Below are positions 34,216-42,202 of a stretch of 64,000 nt of DNA, in pieces. The stretch covers positions 1 through 64,000 of the forward strand of contig NZ_LYMM01000028.1 of the NCBI RefSeq assembly GCF_002896965.1, given 5' to 3'. This DNA is from Novosphingobium guangzhouense (GTDB taxonomy: Bacteria; Pseudomonadota; Alphaproteobacteria; Sphingomonadales; Sphingomonadaceae). The notes below the pieces were generated by a model. It had not been told where the DNA came from. It ran no database searches and saw nothing but the letters and a program-made list of their open reading frames with translations. The position numbers were made by a program, and so were the translations under genes. Position 1 is the stretch's first letter. Every line of letters starts with the position of its first letter.

Positions 34216-34940
34216 AGCCAGCGCAGCCCGTAATAGATCGCCGCGCCGACGTGGAGCGCGAGCAGCGCGAAGATGAGACAGCCCAGCAGGATGTGCAGGA
34301 ACCGCCACCGCGCGAACAGGGTGTTGGTTGCCTCTTCGGCACGGATCGCGAATTCGGTATCGGCCAGCGCTGCGGCGATCCCCGCCTTGTCCTGGGGGCG
34401 CTGGCCCGCGGACGCATCCCCGGCGACGAACAGATAGCGCTTCCAGCCCGACAGCGGCGGGGCTGCGGTATCGGCCTGCGTCGGCGCCGCCGGCTCCTCG
34501 AGGAAGGCGGCGCGAAGCGAGGCCAGTTCTGACCTGCGTCCGCGCAGCGCCCGACCAAGCTGGGCAAGCAGGTAGCGGCCGATGAAGCCGGTGATGACCG
34601 TCATCAGCAGGAGGACGGTCAGAAGCAGGCCGACCGGGCTTTCGAGCTTGTGCGCGGCGTGGACCAGACCCAGGATCGGCGCCAGCACGCCGGCATAGAT
34701 GTGGATGGCGAGCAGGGTTGGCTTGCTGACGACCCGGGAGAGCGCCTTGTCGACCCAGGCGATGTGCTTGGCCGCGACATAAGGAAGCGTCAGCAGCATC
34801 AGCACGAGCGCTGCGATCCCGATGATCCCGCCGGCCAGGCTACCCGGAAAGCGGGGCGACACATGCACGAGATAGCCGAACGGGAACAGCAGCAGGAACG
34901 CGACCAGCAGGCCCACGGCAATGTCGCTGCGTTCGCGCAT
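34212..34940 (-). CDS. Di-heme-b-like membrane subunit
   Basis: 242 residues with five membrane helices (about 7-27, 34-55, 75-97, 103-125, 213-238). Helix 3 has H80-X13-H94 and helix 5 has H216-X13-H230. Two His pairs of this spacing are what b-type di-heme proteins of the ferric reductase/NOX kind use to stack two hemes across the membrane. A soluble loop (about 130-208) joins helices 4 and 5. It overlaps the FNR-ferredoxin gene upstream and the cytochrome c gene downstream by four bases each. Confidence 0.8.
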   Translation of the reverse strand: MRERSDIAVGLLVAFLLLFPFGYLVHVSPRFPGSLAGGIIGIAALVLMLLTLPYVAAKHIAWVDKALSRVVSKPTLLAIHIYAGVLAPILGLVHAAHKLESPVGLLLTVLLLMTVITGFIGRYLLAQLGRALRGRRSELASLRAAFLEEPAAPTQADTAAPPLSGWKRYLFVAGDASAGQRPQDKAGIAAALADTEFAIRAEEATNTLFARWRFLHILLGCLIFALLALHVGAAIYYGLRWL

Positions 34941-36856
34941 CAGGCTTCGACCACGAGCGGCGTGCCCGTCCCCTTCGCCTGGCACGCGAGCACATAGCCT
35001 TGCGCCTTGTCGGCGGGCGCAAGGCCGGATTCGACCTCCATCGTCACTTCGCCCCGCAGCAGCTTGACCACGCAGGCGCCGCATGTGCCCGCACGGCATG
35101 CATAGGGGATCTCGACGCCCGCGCCCTCGGCCGCCTCCAGCACGGTCTCGTCCGCGGGCAAGGCCGCCGACACCCCCGACACGGAGAAGGTCACCGTGCT
35201 CGGCGCCACCTCGGCGCTCGGGGCCGGCTTATCCGCTGGCGGGGGCGCGGGCTTGACCTCGAGATCCTCGTGGTCGGCCGGCAGCGAGGCCGGACCGAAC
35301 GCCTCGGTGTGCAGCTGCGCTTCGGGGACGCCGAGTTCCGCCAGCACGCCGCGCATCGCGCCCATCATCGCCGGCGGGCCGCACATATGGATGCGCCGGC
35401 TCGCGATCTCCGGCACCGCGGCCAGGATCATCTCGCGCGTGATCGGCCCTTCGGGGCCCATCCAGACGGTGCCGGGCGCGCGCTGCATCGCGGCGACGAC
35501 ATGGAGGTTGGGAAAACGGCGTTCGAGCCGCTCGAGCTCGTCGCGGAACACGAATTCCTCGGTCGACCGTGCGCCGTAGAAGAAGAAGATATCACCCTTC
35601 CACGCGGTGTCGGTGAGATAGCGCAGCACCGACATCATCGGGGTGATGCCGACCCCGCCCGCGATCAGCACGATGCTCTGGGCATCCGTTCCCGTGAAGG
35701 TGAAGGCGCCGAACGGTCCGCTGACCTTCAGCAGATCGTCGGCGACGACCTTGTCGTGCAGGTATCGCGAGACCACGCCCTGCTCCTCGCGCTTGACCGT
35801 CAGTTCGACATAGGCCCGCTGGGTCGGCGAAGAGGCGATCGTGTAGGAACGGCGCGCGGTCTTGCCCGCTTCGGGCTCTACCTCGACCTGCAGGAACTGG
35901 CCCGGCAGGAAGTCGAACGGCAGCCGGTCGGCGGTCGGGTCCGCGAGCCGGAAGGTCAGCACGCTCGGCGTCTCTCGCACGATCTGGACCACGCGCAGCT
36001 GCCCCGCCCAGCTTTTGGGCTTGCGCAGCGACGCCCCAGCGGGTGCGGCCGCATTGCTCGGCGCGAGCCCGGCGCTGTCGGCAACGGGTGCAGGCGCGGG
36101 CGCAACCCTGGTAGCGGGAGGGGCAGCCTTCGGCTCCGGCTTTGCTGGAACCTTGGCGGTGGCGACACCGCCGGCGATCGCCCCGATCCGCCGCAGGCGG
36201 AAGATCTGCAGCGCGATAAGCGTGGCGCTCACCAGCCCCAGGAACAGCATGAGAAGGAGGTGCGAGGGCGAGATGCCGAACCAGTGATCGGCATGGCCGG
36301 GCGCGGCCTGGTCGATGTCGAGCTGATCGCGCAGCCAGGCAAGCCCGACCTCCCGGGGCGGCTGCAAGCCCCCGATCGCGCCCTGCGCGGCGGTGCCGGA
36401 GCGGAACAGGTCGGTTCCCTCGCGCAGGCGCCGCGCCGCATCGAGCCGGGCCGAGACCGTGGTCGCACGCGCGCCGTCGGCCGAGGCGGCGTTGATCATC
36501 GCCAGACCCGTGCTTACCCGTTCGCCGGCCTGCGCAGCGACCCGCTGCCTTGCCGCTTCGTCAAGCGCGGGAAAGGCGAGCAGCTGCGAGATGAAGCCGG
36601 TCCGGCGCGATTCGTGGCCGTGCTCATTCTCCCCTTCCCCATTGATCATGCGATCCATCATGGGGTTCATCATCTTCGCCATGTCCGACGACCCCGGCTC
36701 TGCCGGTGCGGACATGCCCCCGCCGGCCGGCATGCCTGCGCCATGATGCGCGGCATGATCCTCGCCCTCCTGCGCGCCCGCGCTCGCGGACAGGCTGAGA
36801 GCGATTGCGCAGCCGAGGCTCAAGCGTCGAAGGCTGATCCGCCTGGACATCCTCAT
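34940..36856 (-). CDS. Membrane-anchored FNR-[2Fe-2S] flavoprotein with Met/His-rich periplasmic part
   Basis: 638 residues in an unusual order. Signal peptide (1-28), periplasmic part (29-197) starting with a Met/His-rich stretch (40-82), membrane helix (198-222), Pro/Ala linker (230-280), FNR-type flavin domain with RRSYT (335-339), NAD(P) motif GGVGITP (400-406) and CGPPAM (492-497), then a plant-type ferredoxin domain with C587, C592, C595 and C625. With the signal cleaved, the C-terminal enzyme part would be cytoplasmic. It would take hydride from NAD(P)H and pass electrons through [2Fe-2S] to the b-type subunit. The attached metal-binding periplasmic part is the odd feature. Confidence 0.88.
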   Translation of the reverse strand: MRMSRRISLRRLSLGCAIALSLSASAGAQEGEDHAAHHGAGMPAGGGMSAPAEPGSSDMAKMMNPMMDRMINGEGENEHGHESRRTGFISQLLAFPALDEAARQRVAAQAGERVSTGLAMINAASADGARATTVSARLDAARRLREGTDLFRSGTAAQGAIGGLQPPREVGLAWLRDQLDIDQAAPGHADHWFGISPSHLLLMLFLGLVSATLIALQIFRLRRIGAIAGGVATAKVPAKPEPKAAPPATRVAPAPAPVADSAGLAPSNAAAPAGASLRKPKSWAGQLRVVQIVRETPSVLTFRLADPTADRLPFDFLPGQFLQVEVEPEAGKTARRSYTIASSPTQRAYVELTVKREEQGVVSRYLHDKVVADDLLKVSGPFGAFTFTGTDAQSIVLIAGGVGITPMMSVLRYLTDTAWKGDIFFFYGARSTEEFVFRDELERLERRFPNLHVVAAMQRAPGTVWMGPEGPITREMILAAVPEIASRRIHMCGPPAMMGAMRGVLAELGVPEAQLHTEAFGPASLPADHEDLEVKPAPPPADKPAPSAEVAPSTVTFSVSGVSAALPADETVLEAAEGAGVEIPYACRAGTCGACVVKLLRGEVTMEVESGLAPADKAQGYVLACQAKGTGTPLVVEA

Positions 36857-36873
36857 CCCCTTAGTGTGCGAGC

Positions 36874-37194
36874 CTACATATCCTTCATCGGCATCGCCGC
36901 ATTGCCCGGCGCGGGATCGGGTGCCGGCGCGGTCTGGTTGCCGGCCCCGGCGCGCATCGCGTCATGGTCCATCGCCTGACGGTGATGCCGCTCCATCTCG
37001 GCCTGGTTGCTCATCGCGTCCATCGGCGCCGCGTCTGCAGCGTTGCCGCTGTCGGTCAGGACCGGGGTGGCGGCGACGCTGTTCGCCGCGGGCGGCACCG
37101 TCTGGTCGGCCTGGCGGTCGCAGCCCGAAAGCGCGAGCGCCAGCAACAGGCTTCCGCCGACAAGTGGAAGGGCTTTCTTCGCATGGTCGATCAT
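36874..37194 (-). CDS. Met/His-rich lipoprotein
   Basis: 106 residues from the ATG at 37194 with AAGGAG 8 bases upstream. Lipobox LALSGC (Cys about 25), then low-complexity Ala/Pro sequence with a Met/His cluster (MERHHRQAMDHDAM) and a C-terminal AAMPMKDM. No named family. A periplasm-facing metal-binding lipoprotein is inferred. It lies 17 bp before the FNR-ferredoxin gene. Confidence 0.7.
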   Translation of the reverse strand: MIDHAKKALPLVGGSLLLALALSGCDRQADQTVPPAANSVAATPVLTDSGNAADAAPMDAMSNQAEMERHHRQAMDHDAMRAGAGNQTAPAPDPAPGNAAMPMKDM

Positions 37195-37253
37195 GGCTTT
37201 GCTCCTTGGCTTGAAAACTGTGTCCGGGCGCCATCCCTGGCGTCCGGACCGGC

Positions 37254-37475
37254 TCATTGCGCGCTGCGCAGAATCCGGAGACACCGGTCGTGCGAGAGGT
37301 TCATCGGGTTGCGCCCCTGCCCCTTCATCTCGCCATGATCATGCGGCGTCTGGAGACCCATATTGCCCTCCATCGCCCGGCAACTCTCGACCTGCGCCGA
37401 GGTCGGCCGCGTGGTCACACAGGCGCCTAGAAGCAGCGCCGGCGTGAGGACGGCGATCAAACGCATTTTCTTCAT
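37254..37475 (-). CDS. Small lipoprotein of unknown function
   Basis: 73 residues. Signal with lipobox LLGAC (Cys 19), then a short domain with CRAMEGNMGLQTPHDHGEMKGQGRNPM and a second Cys in HDRC. The HDHGEM and Cys pair could bind metal or form a disulfide. The start overlaps the merR stop by four bases. No family recognised. Confidence 0.65.
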   Translation of the reverse strand: MKKMRLIAVLTPALLLGACVTTRPTSAQVESCRAMEGNMGLQTPHDHGEMKGQGRNPMNLSHDRCLRILRSAQ

Positions 37476-37951
37476 GACAAAACCCCTTTCGCTCGTGGTG
37501 ATCGTTCGTCCTGCGCTGCCTGATGTTTCTTGTTATGCTGCTGGTCTTTCCGCCGCGCCGTCAGGAAGGCGAGGATCGGGCAATCGGAGACCGGCACTTC
37601 GCCCGGGCATTCGTCGGCGAGCATCCGCAGCATGTCGCGGATATCCGACAGGCGCTCGAGCCGGGCTTCGGCGTCCGCGATCTTGGCAAGCGTGATATCG
37701 AGCACGGCCTGGGCATGCGCGGTGTCCGACGCCCTGAGCGCCAGCAGCTGCCGGGCCTGTTCGAGTGTGAAACCAAGCTCCTGCGCCGAGCGGATGAAAT
37801 TGACGCGCTCGAGGTCGGTCGCGTCGTAGAGCCTGTAGCCCGCTGCCGTGCGCGCGGGCTCGCGCAGCAGGCCCATCCGCTCATAATAGCGGATCGTATC
37901 CCGCCCCACGCCTGCGGCCGCGGCCAGTTCGCCGATCTTGAAATTGCCCAT
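37472..37951 (-). CDS. MerR-family metal-type regulator
   Basis: 159 residues. Winged helix 1-70, dimer helix, and metal loop with C115 and C124 (CPGEVPVSDC). The loop is one residue longer than CueR and has the Cys spacing of ZntR, yet the ZntR Cys at position 79 is absent and there is no CueR-type Ser 77. So its metal cannot be read off. A hydrophilic tail follows (140-159). It heads the eight-gene operon and has its own dyad promoter at 37965-37995. The ATG lies about 14 bp after the -10, giving a very short leader. Confidence 0.85.
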   Translation of the reverse strand: MGNFKIGELAAAAGVGRDTIRYYERMGLLREPARTAAGYRLYDATDLERVNFIRSAQELGFTLEQARQLLALRASDTAHAQAVLDITLAKIADAEARLERLSDIRDMLRMLADECPGEVPVSDCPILAFLTARRKDQQHNKKHQAAQDERSPRAKGVLS

Positions 37952-37964
37952 GTCATCCGCTCGA

Positions 37965-37995
37965 TCATGCCGGTTGGACCATGGTCCAGGGTCAA
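37965..37995 (-). promoter_or_regulatory. MerR-type promoter of the electron-transfer operon
   Basis: On the minus strand: -35 TTGACC (37995-37990), 19-bp spacer (37989-37971) and weak -10 GCATGA (37970-37965). The spacer holds the perfect 14-bp palindrome TGGACCATGGTCCA (37975-37988). The same core in the same frame occurs at 389-419, so one MerR protein probably binds both. Confidence 0.8.
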
Positions 37996-38031
37996 GCGGT
38001 TTCGCTTTGACCCCGAACGGTCTCCTCGTCG

Positions 38032-38079
38032 CCGGCGGCCCGCTGCCCCGACGCGTCGCAGGGCAGCCCGTGCCGCCGG
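38032..38079 (-). terminator. Strong hairpin after the small exported gene
   Basis: Two stacked 7-bp stems (GCTGCCC/GGGCAGC inside CGGCGGC/GCCGCCG) with an internal loop and a 12-base top loop. It lies 13 bp after the stop of 38092-38448 and before the MerR operon promoter. There is no clear T-run, so factor-independent termination is uncertain. Confidence 0.4.
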
Positions 38080-38091
38080 GCCACCGGCTTG

Positions 38092-38448
38092 TCAGTTCTT
38101 GCGAAGCTCGACGATGTCGTGCCTGGCAGGCGTGCCGTCGGCGACGGACACGTGCGCGAAGTGATCGTCAAAGATATGGTCGATCGTCACATGGCCGACG
38201 AGCTGGCGGTGATAGGTCGGCGCCACGCCCTTGGACGGACCCGGATGGGTCACGACGCGATAGACCTCGAGCTTCTGGCCGACCTCGGCGCCATCGGCCT
38301 TGCCGATGCAGACGACCGTGCCGTTGCTGCCCGTGTCGACGATCGAGCCGCGCATGAACAGGCTGTGCCCGATGCCCTGGGCCATAGCGGGGACGGCAGC
38401 AAGCATCGAAATGCCGGCAAGCGCGACCATGAGAGTTTTTCTGACCAT
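38092..38448 (-). CDS. Small exported protein, QGIGHSLFMRG family, copy 2
   Basis: 118 residues from the ATG at 38448, 5 bases after AAGGAGG. Signal peptide to about 23, then QGIGHSLFMRGSIV, CIGKADGAEVGQ, YHRQLVGHVTIDHIFDDHFAH and a basic end. It aligns along its length with 29337-29666, with a short insertion near the middle. Conserved His, Asp and one Cys may bind metal. Unknown family; both copies lie in the copper region. Confidence 0.72.
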   Translation of the reverse strand: MVRKTLMVALAGISMLAAVPAMAQGIGHSLFMRGSIVDTGSNGTVVCIGKADGAEVGQKLEVYRVVTHPGPSKGVAPTYHRQLVGHVTIDHIFDDHFAHVSVADGTPARHDIVELRKN

Positions 38449-38545
38449 ATTCACCTCCTTGGATGGTAAGCCACCGCCCGGACTTTGCCGAGGGGAAGAG
38501 CGTCTCTTCAGGCTTGGGACTACGGTCCCGGGTCCAGCCTCGATA

Positions 38546-38551
38546 TACGTA
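38546..38551 (-). promoter_or_regulatory. TACGTA site upstream of the small exported protein
   Basis: TACGTA lies about 98 bp upstream of the start at 38448. On the minus strand it reads TGCGGCCTCTACGTAT; the site at 13362 after fixJ reads TGCGACCTCTACGTAG. The extended match supports a shared regulator, FixJ being the candidate. Confidence 0.45.
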
Positions 38552-38601
38552 GAGGCCGCAGCCGATCTTCTTCCCCGGGCCGGATCTTTATTGACGCGGA
38601 G

Positions 38602-38630
38602 TTGACGGAATCAGCCGTCAGCACTTCAAA
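38602..38630 (+). promoter_or_regulatory. Possible cus operon promoter with inverted repeat
   Basis: TTGACG (38602-38607), 17-bp spacer and TTCAAA (38625-38630). An inverted repeat TGACGG (38603-38608)/CCGTCA (38615-38620) overlaps the -35 and spacer, as an operator would. It lies about 60 bp before the first gene of the cus region. Regulator unknown. Confidence 0.4.
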
Positions 38631-38691
38631 ATCCGCGCGGCGCGAGACTTTGGTTGGCTGCGCCCGCGAAACCCGCTAGATATCGAGGCCC

Positions 38692-39054
38692 GTGAAACGC
38701 CTGCTCGCCCTCCTGCTCGTCATCGGAGCGCTGTCCGGTCTCTTCGGAGCCCAGATGGCGGCCGCGCACAGCGTGCCGCAGGCGGCAGGCGCGCCGCTGG
38801 CCAAGGGCATGGATGCGGACTGCATGGCGATGATGGCCAAGCAGCAGCCTGCGCCCAGCGAAAAGCCCTGCAAGGGCCTGACGCTCGATTGCATCGCCGC
38901 GATGGGGTGCGTGATCCCGCTGGTCGCAGCGGACCTGGCAGGCGGCGTTGCGCCTGCGCGTCTCTACGACGCGCCCAGCTTCTGGACGACCGACACGATA
39001 TTGACCGGCAAGGCGGTTGCGCCCGAGCCGGATCCTCCCACCAGCCTTGCCTGA
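38692..39054 (+). CDS. Exported protein ahead of the cus genes
   Basis: 120 residues with a GTG start and signal peptide to about residue 25 (AAAH). The mature part has MDADCMAMMAKQ and four Cys (CMAMM, PCKG, DCIAAMGC). Small Cys/Met proteins of this shape stand at the head of RND metal operons in sphingomonads. The family has no assigned function. Periplasmic metal binding is inferred. Confidence 0.6.
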   Translation: MKRLLALLLVIGALSGLFGAQMAAAHSVPQAAGAPLAKGMDADCMAMMAKQQPAPSEKPCKGLTLDCIAAMGCVIPLVAADLAGGVAPARLYDAPSFWTTDTILTGKAVAPEPDPPTSLA

Positions 39055-39131
39055 TTGAACGAGCTCGGGCTGCGCGCATCGATCGATGCGTGCGCGCCCG
39101 GTTTCCTTCTTTTCAGTCAAAGGTTTTCGTG

Positions 39132-39389
39132 ATGATCAAACTGCTTCCGGCCGCCCTTGTGGCGGCCCTCAGTCTCGCCGCGCCTGCGCTTGCAACCGAC
39201 GCGAGCCGCACGCCGCAAGGCCATTGGGAATGGCGGTCGGCGCCGCAATATGGTCCGCGGGCGACTGGCCCTGCGCGTGTCCGCATATGGGTGCCCGACA
39301 GCCGGGACATGGCCAGCTGCGATTGCGCGATGATGCAGGCAAGCGCCGCCGACTGCATGCGCGGCGCAGTCAGGTCGGACAAGGGCTAA
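39132..39389 (+). CDS. Small exported protein
   Basis: 85 residues from the ATG at 39132. Signal peptide to about 21 (ALAT), then WEWRSAPQYGPRA and a C-terminal Cys/Asp cluster (MASCDCAMMQASAADC). No family recognised. It lies between the previous gene and cusC in the same direction and probably belongs to the cus transcript. Confidence 0.6.
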   Translation: MIKLLPAALVAALSLAAPALATDASRTPQGHWEWRSAPQYGPRATGPARVRIWVPDSRDMASCDCAMMQASAADCMRGAVRSDKG

Positions 39390-39452
39390 ACCCGCTCCGG
39401 AGCGGCGCGTCACATCTTGGCGCGCCGCCTCTGTCATGAGGGGATGATATCC

Positions 39453-40715
39453 ATGATCATGATGCCGAGGCGCGCTGTGCGACGCCTGTTGCTCTCTATC
39501 GGTGCGACGCTTGCGAGCGCCTGGGCCGTGCCGGTGTCGGCCGGCCCGCTCACCTACGAGCAGGCAGTGAGGCTCGCTGCCGCCAACGCGCCAAGCCTCA
39601 AGGCGCGCGCGGCGGCGACAGCCGGCGCCCGCTCTTCGGCGGTCGCGGCCGATCGCCTGCCCGATCCGACGCTCGACCTGGGCCTGCAGAACTTCCCGGT
39701 GAGCGGCCCCAATGCCGGCAGCTTCACGCGCGACGATTTCACTATGGCGACGATCGGGTTCAGCCAGACCTTCCCCAATCTCGCCAAGCGCCATGCACGC
39801 GCCGCGCGCGCCGCGGCCGATATCGGTATCGCCGAGGCGGGCGAGCTGGTCGAAGGCCGCAACGTGCGGCTCGAGACCGCCCTCGCCTGGGTCGATCTCT
39901 ATTATGGAGAACGCCGGCTCCGGCAGCTCGACCCGCTCGATGCCAGCCTCGACGACCTGCAGAAGACCGTGACCGCACGCCTGGCGTCGGGCAGCGCGCG
40001 CCCGAGCCAGGCGCTCGAGCCCGACCAGCTCCGCGCCGCCATCGCCGATCGCCGCGCCGAGATGGCTGCGGTGGTGGCGCAGGCGCGGGCCCGGCTCGCG
40101 CGCTATACCGGCGACCCCGACCCGCAGGCGACGGGCGACCCGCCGATGCTCGATGTCGATCCGATCCGGCTGCGGGCCGAAATCGATGCGCTTCCCGCCC
40201 TGCGCGCGCAGGACGCGCGGATCGCAGTCGCCGAAGCGGACGTGCGTCTCGCGCGCGCCGACAAGCGCCCCGACTGGAAGGTCGGCGTCACCTATGGCCG
40301 GCGCGATCCCATGTACGGCGACATGGCCTCGGTCGGCGTGTCGATCGACCTGCCGCTGTTCGCCGGCAAGCGCCAGAACCCCAGGATCGCTGCAAGCGAG
40401 AGCCTTGCGCAAGGGGGTCGGTTCGACCGCGAGGCGATCCGCCGCGAGCTGGTGGCGCAGCTCGACGCCGATCTCGCAGACCATGCCATGCATCTCTCCC
40501 GGTTGCGCAATGCCCGCGAGACGCTGGTGCCACTCGCCAGGCACCGCGCCGAGCTCGACCGCGACAGCTATGGCGCCGGCAAGCTCGACCTTGGCGCCGC
40601 GCTGCTCACGACGCTCGGGCTCGCGGAGGCCGAGGTCGAGGCGCTCAACCGCGAAGCCGACGTCGCGCGCGACGCGGTCCGCATCACTATCACCTATGGG
40701 GAGGAGCGGCCATGA
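39453..40715 (+). CDS. cusC: CusC/TolC-type outer-membrane channel
   Basis: About 420 residues from the ATG at 39453; upstream ATG 39444 and TTG 39417 are alternatives. Signal peptide to VSAG, then two OEP repeats with long Ala/Arg-rich helices. It forms the outer-membrane exit of a tripartite metal efflux pump. The stop overlaps the cusB start by four bases. Confidence 0.87.
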   Translation: MIMMPRRAVRRLLLSIGATLASAWAVPVSAGPLTYEQAVRLAAANAPSLKARAAATAGARSSAVAADRLPDPTLDLGLQNFPVSGPNAGSFTRDDFTMATIGFSQTFPNLAKRHARAARAAADIGIAEAGELVEGRNVRLETALAWVDLYYGERRLRQLDPLDASLDDLQKTVTARLASGSARPSQALEPDQLRAAIADRRAEMAAVVAQARARLARYTGDPDPQATGDPPMLDVDPIRLRAEIDALPALRAQDARIAVAEADVRLARADKRPDWKVGVTYGRRDPMYGDMASVGVSIDLPLFAGKRQNPRIAASESLAQGGRFDREAIRRELVAQLDADLADHAMHLSRLRNARETLVPLARHRAELDRDSYGAGKLDLGAALLTTLGLAEAEVEALNREADVARDAVRITITYGEERP

Positions 40716-42202
40716 CGCTCGATAAATCCGCGCTGCGCTGGGGCGCATCGATCCTGGCTGTCGCGCTGCTGGCCGGCGGCACAGGCTATTGGGCTGGCCA
40801 TCGCCAGGCACCGCAATCGGAGGCGACCACGCCCGCCGGGGCAGGCAAAGTCCTTTACTGGTACGATCCGATGTTCCCCAACCAGAAGTTCGACAAGCCC
40901 GGCAAGTCGCCCTTCATGGATATGCAGCTCGTGCCGCGATACGCGGACGGAGGAAGCGCCGGCGCGGCCCCCACGGTCGCCGTCGATCCCGCCGCGCGGC
41001 AGAGCCTGGGATTGCGGGTCGTCGCGGCGAAGATGGGCAGCCTTGCCTCGGCCCTCGAGGTCACCGGCACGATCGACTTCAACCAGCGCGACGTCGCCGT
41101 CATCCAGGCGCGTTCGGGCGGGTTCGTGAGCCGCGTCTATGCGCGAGCGCCCGGGGACGTGGTCCGCGCCGGCGCGCCGATCGCGGACCTGCTCCTGCCC
41201 GAATGGGGCGGCGCGCAGACCGAATATCTGAGCGTCAGGCGGCTCGGCAAGCCCGACCTCACCGCGGCCGCGCGCCAGCGACTGCGGCTGATGGGCATGT
41301 CCGACGGCCTCATCGCCAGCGTCGAGCGGAGCGGACGCCCGAACGGCGTGGTGACGATCACGACGCCGATCTCGGGCACGATCCAGACGCTCGACGCCCG
41401 TGCCGGCGTGACGCTCGCCATGGGCCAGACGCTCGCCCAGGTAAGCGGGCTCGGCACCGTCTGGCTCAATGCCGCGGTGCCCGAAGCGCGCGCGGGCGAT
41501 GTCCGGGTCGGCCAGAATGCCAGCACCACGCTGGCGGGCTTCCCCGGCGAGCGCTTCGCCGGCCGGGTGATCGCGATCCTGCCGACCACGCAGGCCGACA
41601 GCCGCACGCTCACCGTGCGGATCGAGCTGCCCAACCGGGACGGCCGGTTGCGGCCGGGCATGTTCGCCAGCGTCGCGCTTGGCGGCGATGCCAAGCCGGC
41701 GCTGCTGGTGCCGAGCGAAGCGGTGATCCGCACGGGCAGGCGCACGCTCGTCATGCTGGCCGCAGGCGACGGGCGCTATCATCCCGCCGAGGTCCGCATC
41801 GGCCGCGAGGCAGGCGGCGAGACCGAGATCCTTGCCGGCCTGTCGCCCGGCGAGAACGTCGTCGTCTCGGGGCAGTTCCTGATCGATTCCGAGGCGAGCC
41901 TGTCGGGAATCGAGGCGCGGCCGATCGGCGGCGGTGCGGCATCGGCGACCATCGCCGCGCCGGCGTCGAAAGCCACGCTGTACGAGACGACGGGCAAGAT
42001 CGAGCGGATCACGGCCAATTCGGTGACGCTCAGCCACGAGCCCGTTCCCGCGCTCGACTGGCCGGCGATGACGATGACCTTCGCGCTCGCCAATCCGGGC
42101 ATCGCGCGCGGCTTCAAGGCGGGTGACCGGGTCCGGTTCGGGTTCGACCGGCCCCCGGCGGGACCGACGCTGCGGCATATGGCGAAGGTGGCGGGCCAGT
42201 GA
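40712..42202 (+). CDS. cusB: CusB-type membrane-fusion protein with fused CusF domain
   Basis: 496 residues. N-terminal membrane anchor (about 12-28), a heavy-metal-binding segment YWYDPMFP...[10 protein letters not shown] (about 49-75), adaptor core with lipoyl and beta-barrel parts (about 95-400), and a C-terminal CusF-like OB fold (about 420-490) with WPAMTMTF. Fusion of the CusF copper chaperone to the adaptor places the metal donor next to the pump; a free CusF is also encoded at 45354. It overlaps cusC and cusA. Confidence 0.92.
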   Translation: MTLDKSALRWGASILAVALLAGGTGYWAGHRQAPQSEATTPAGAGKVLYWYDPMFPNQKFDKPGKSPFMDMQLVPRYADGGSAGAAPTVAVDPAARQSLGLRVVAAKMGSLASALEVTGTIDFNQRDVAVIQARSGGFVSRVYARAPGDVVRAGAPIADLLLPEWGGAQTEYLSVRRLGKPDLTAAARQRLRLMGMSDGLIASVERSGRPNGVVTITTPISGTIQTLDARAGVTLAMGQTLAQVSGLGTVWLNAAVPEARAGDVRVGQNASTTLAGFPGERFAGRVIAILPTTQADSRTLTVRIELPNRDGRLRPGMFASVALGGDAKPALLVPSEAVIRTGRRTLVMLAAGDGRYHPAEVRIGREAGGETEILAGLSPGENVVVSGQFLIDSEASLSGIEARPIGGGAASATIAAPASKATLYETTGKIERITANSVTLSHEPVPALDWPAMTMTFALANPGIARGFKAGDRVRFGFDRPPAGPTLRHMAKVAGQ

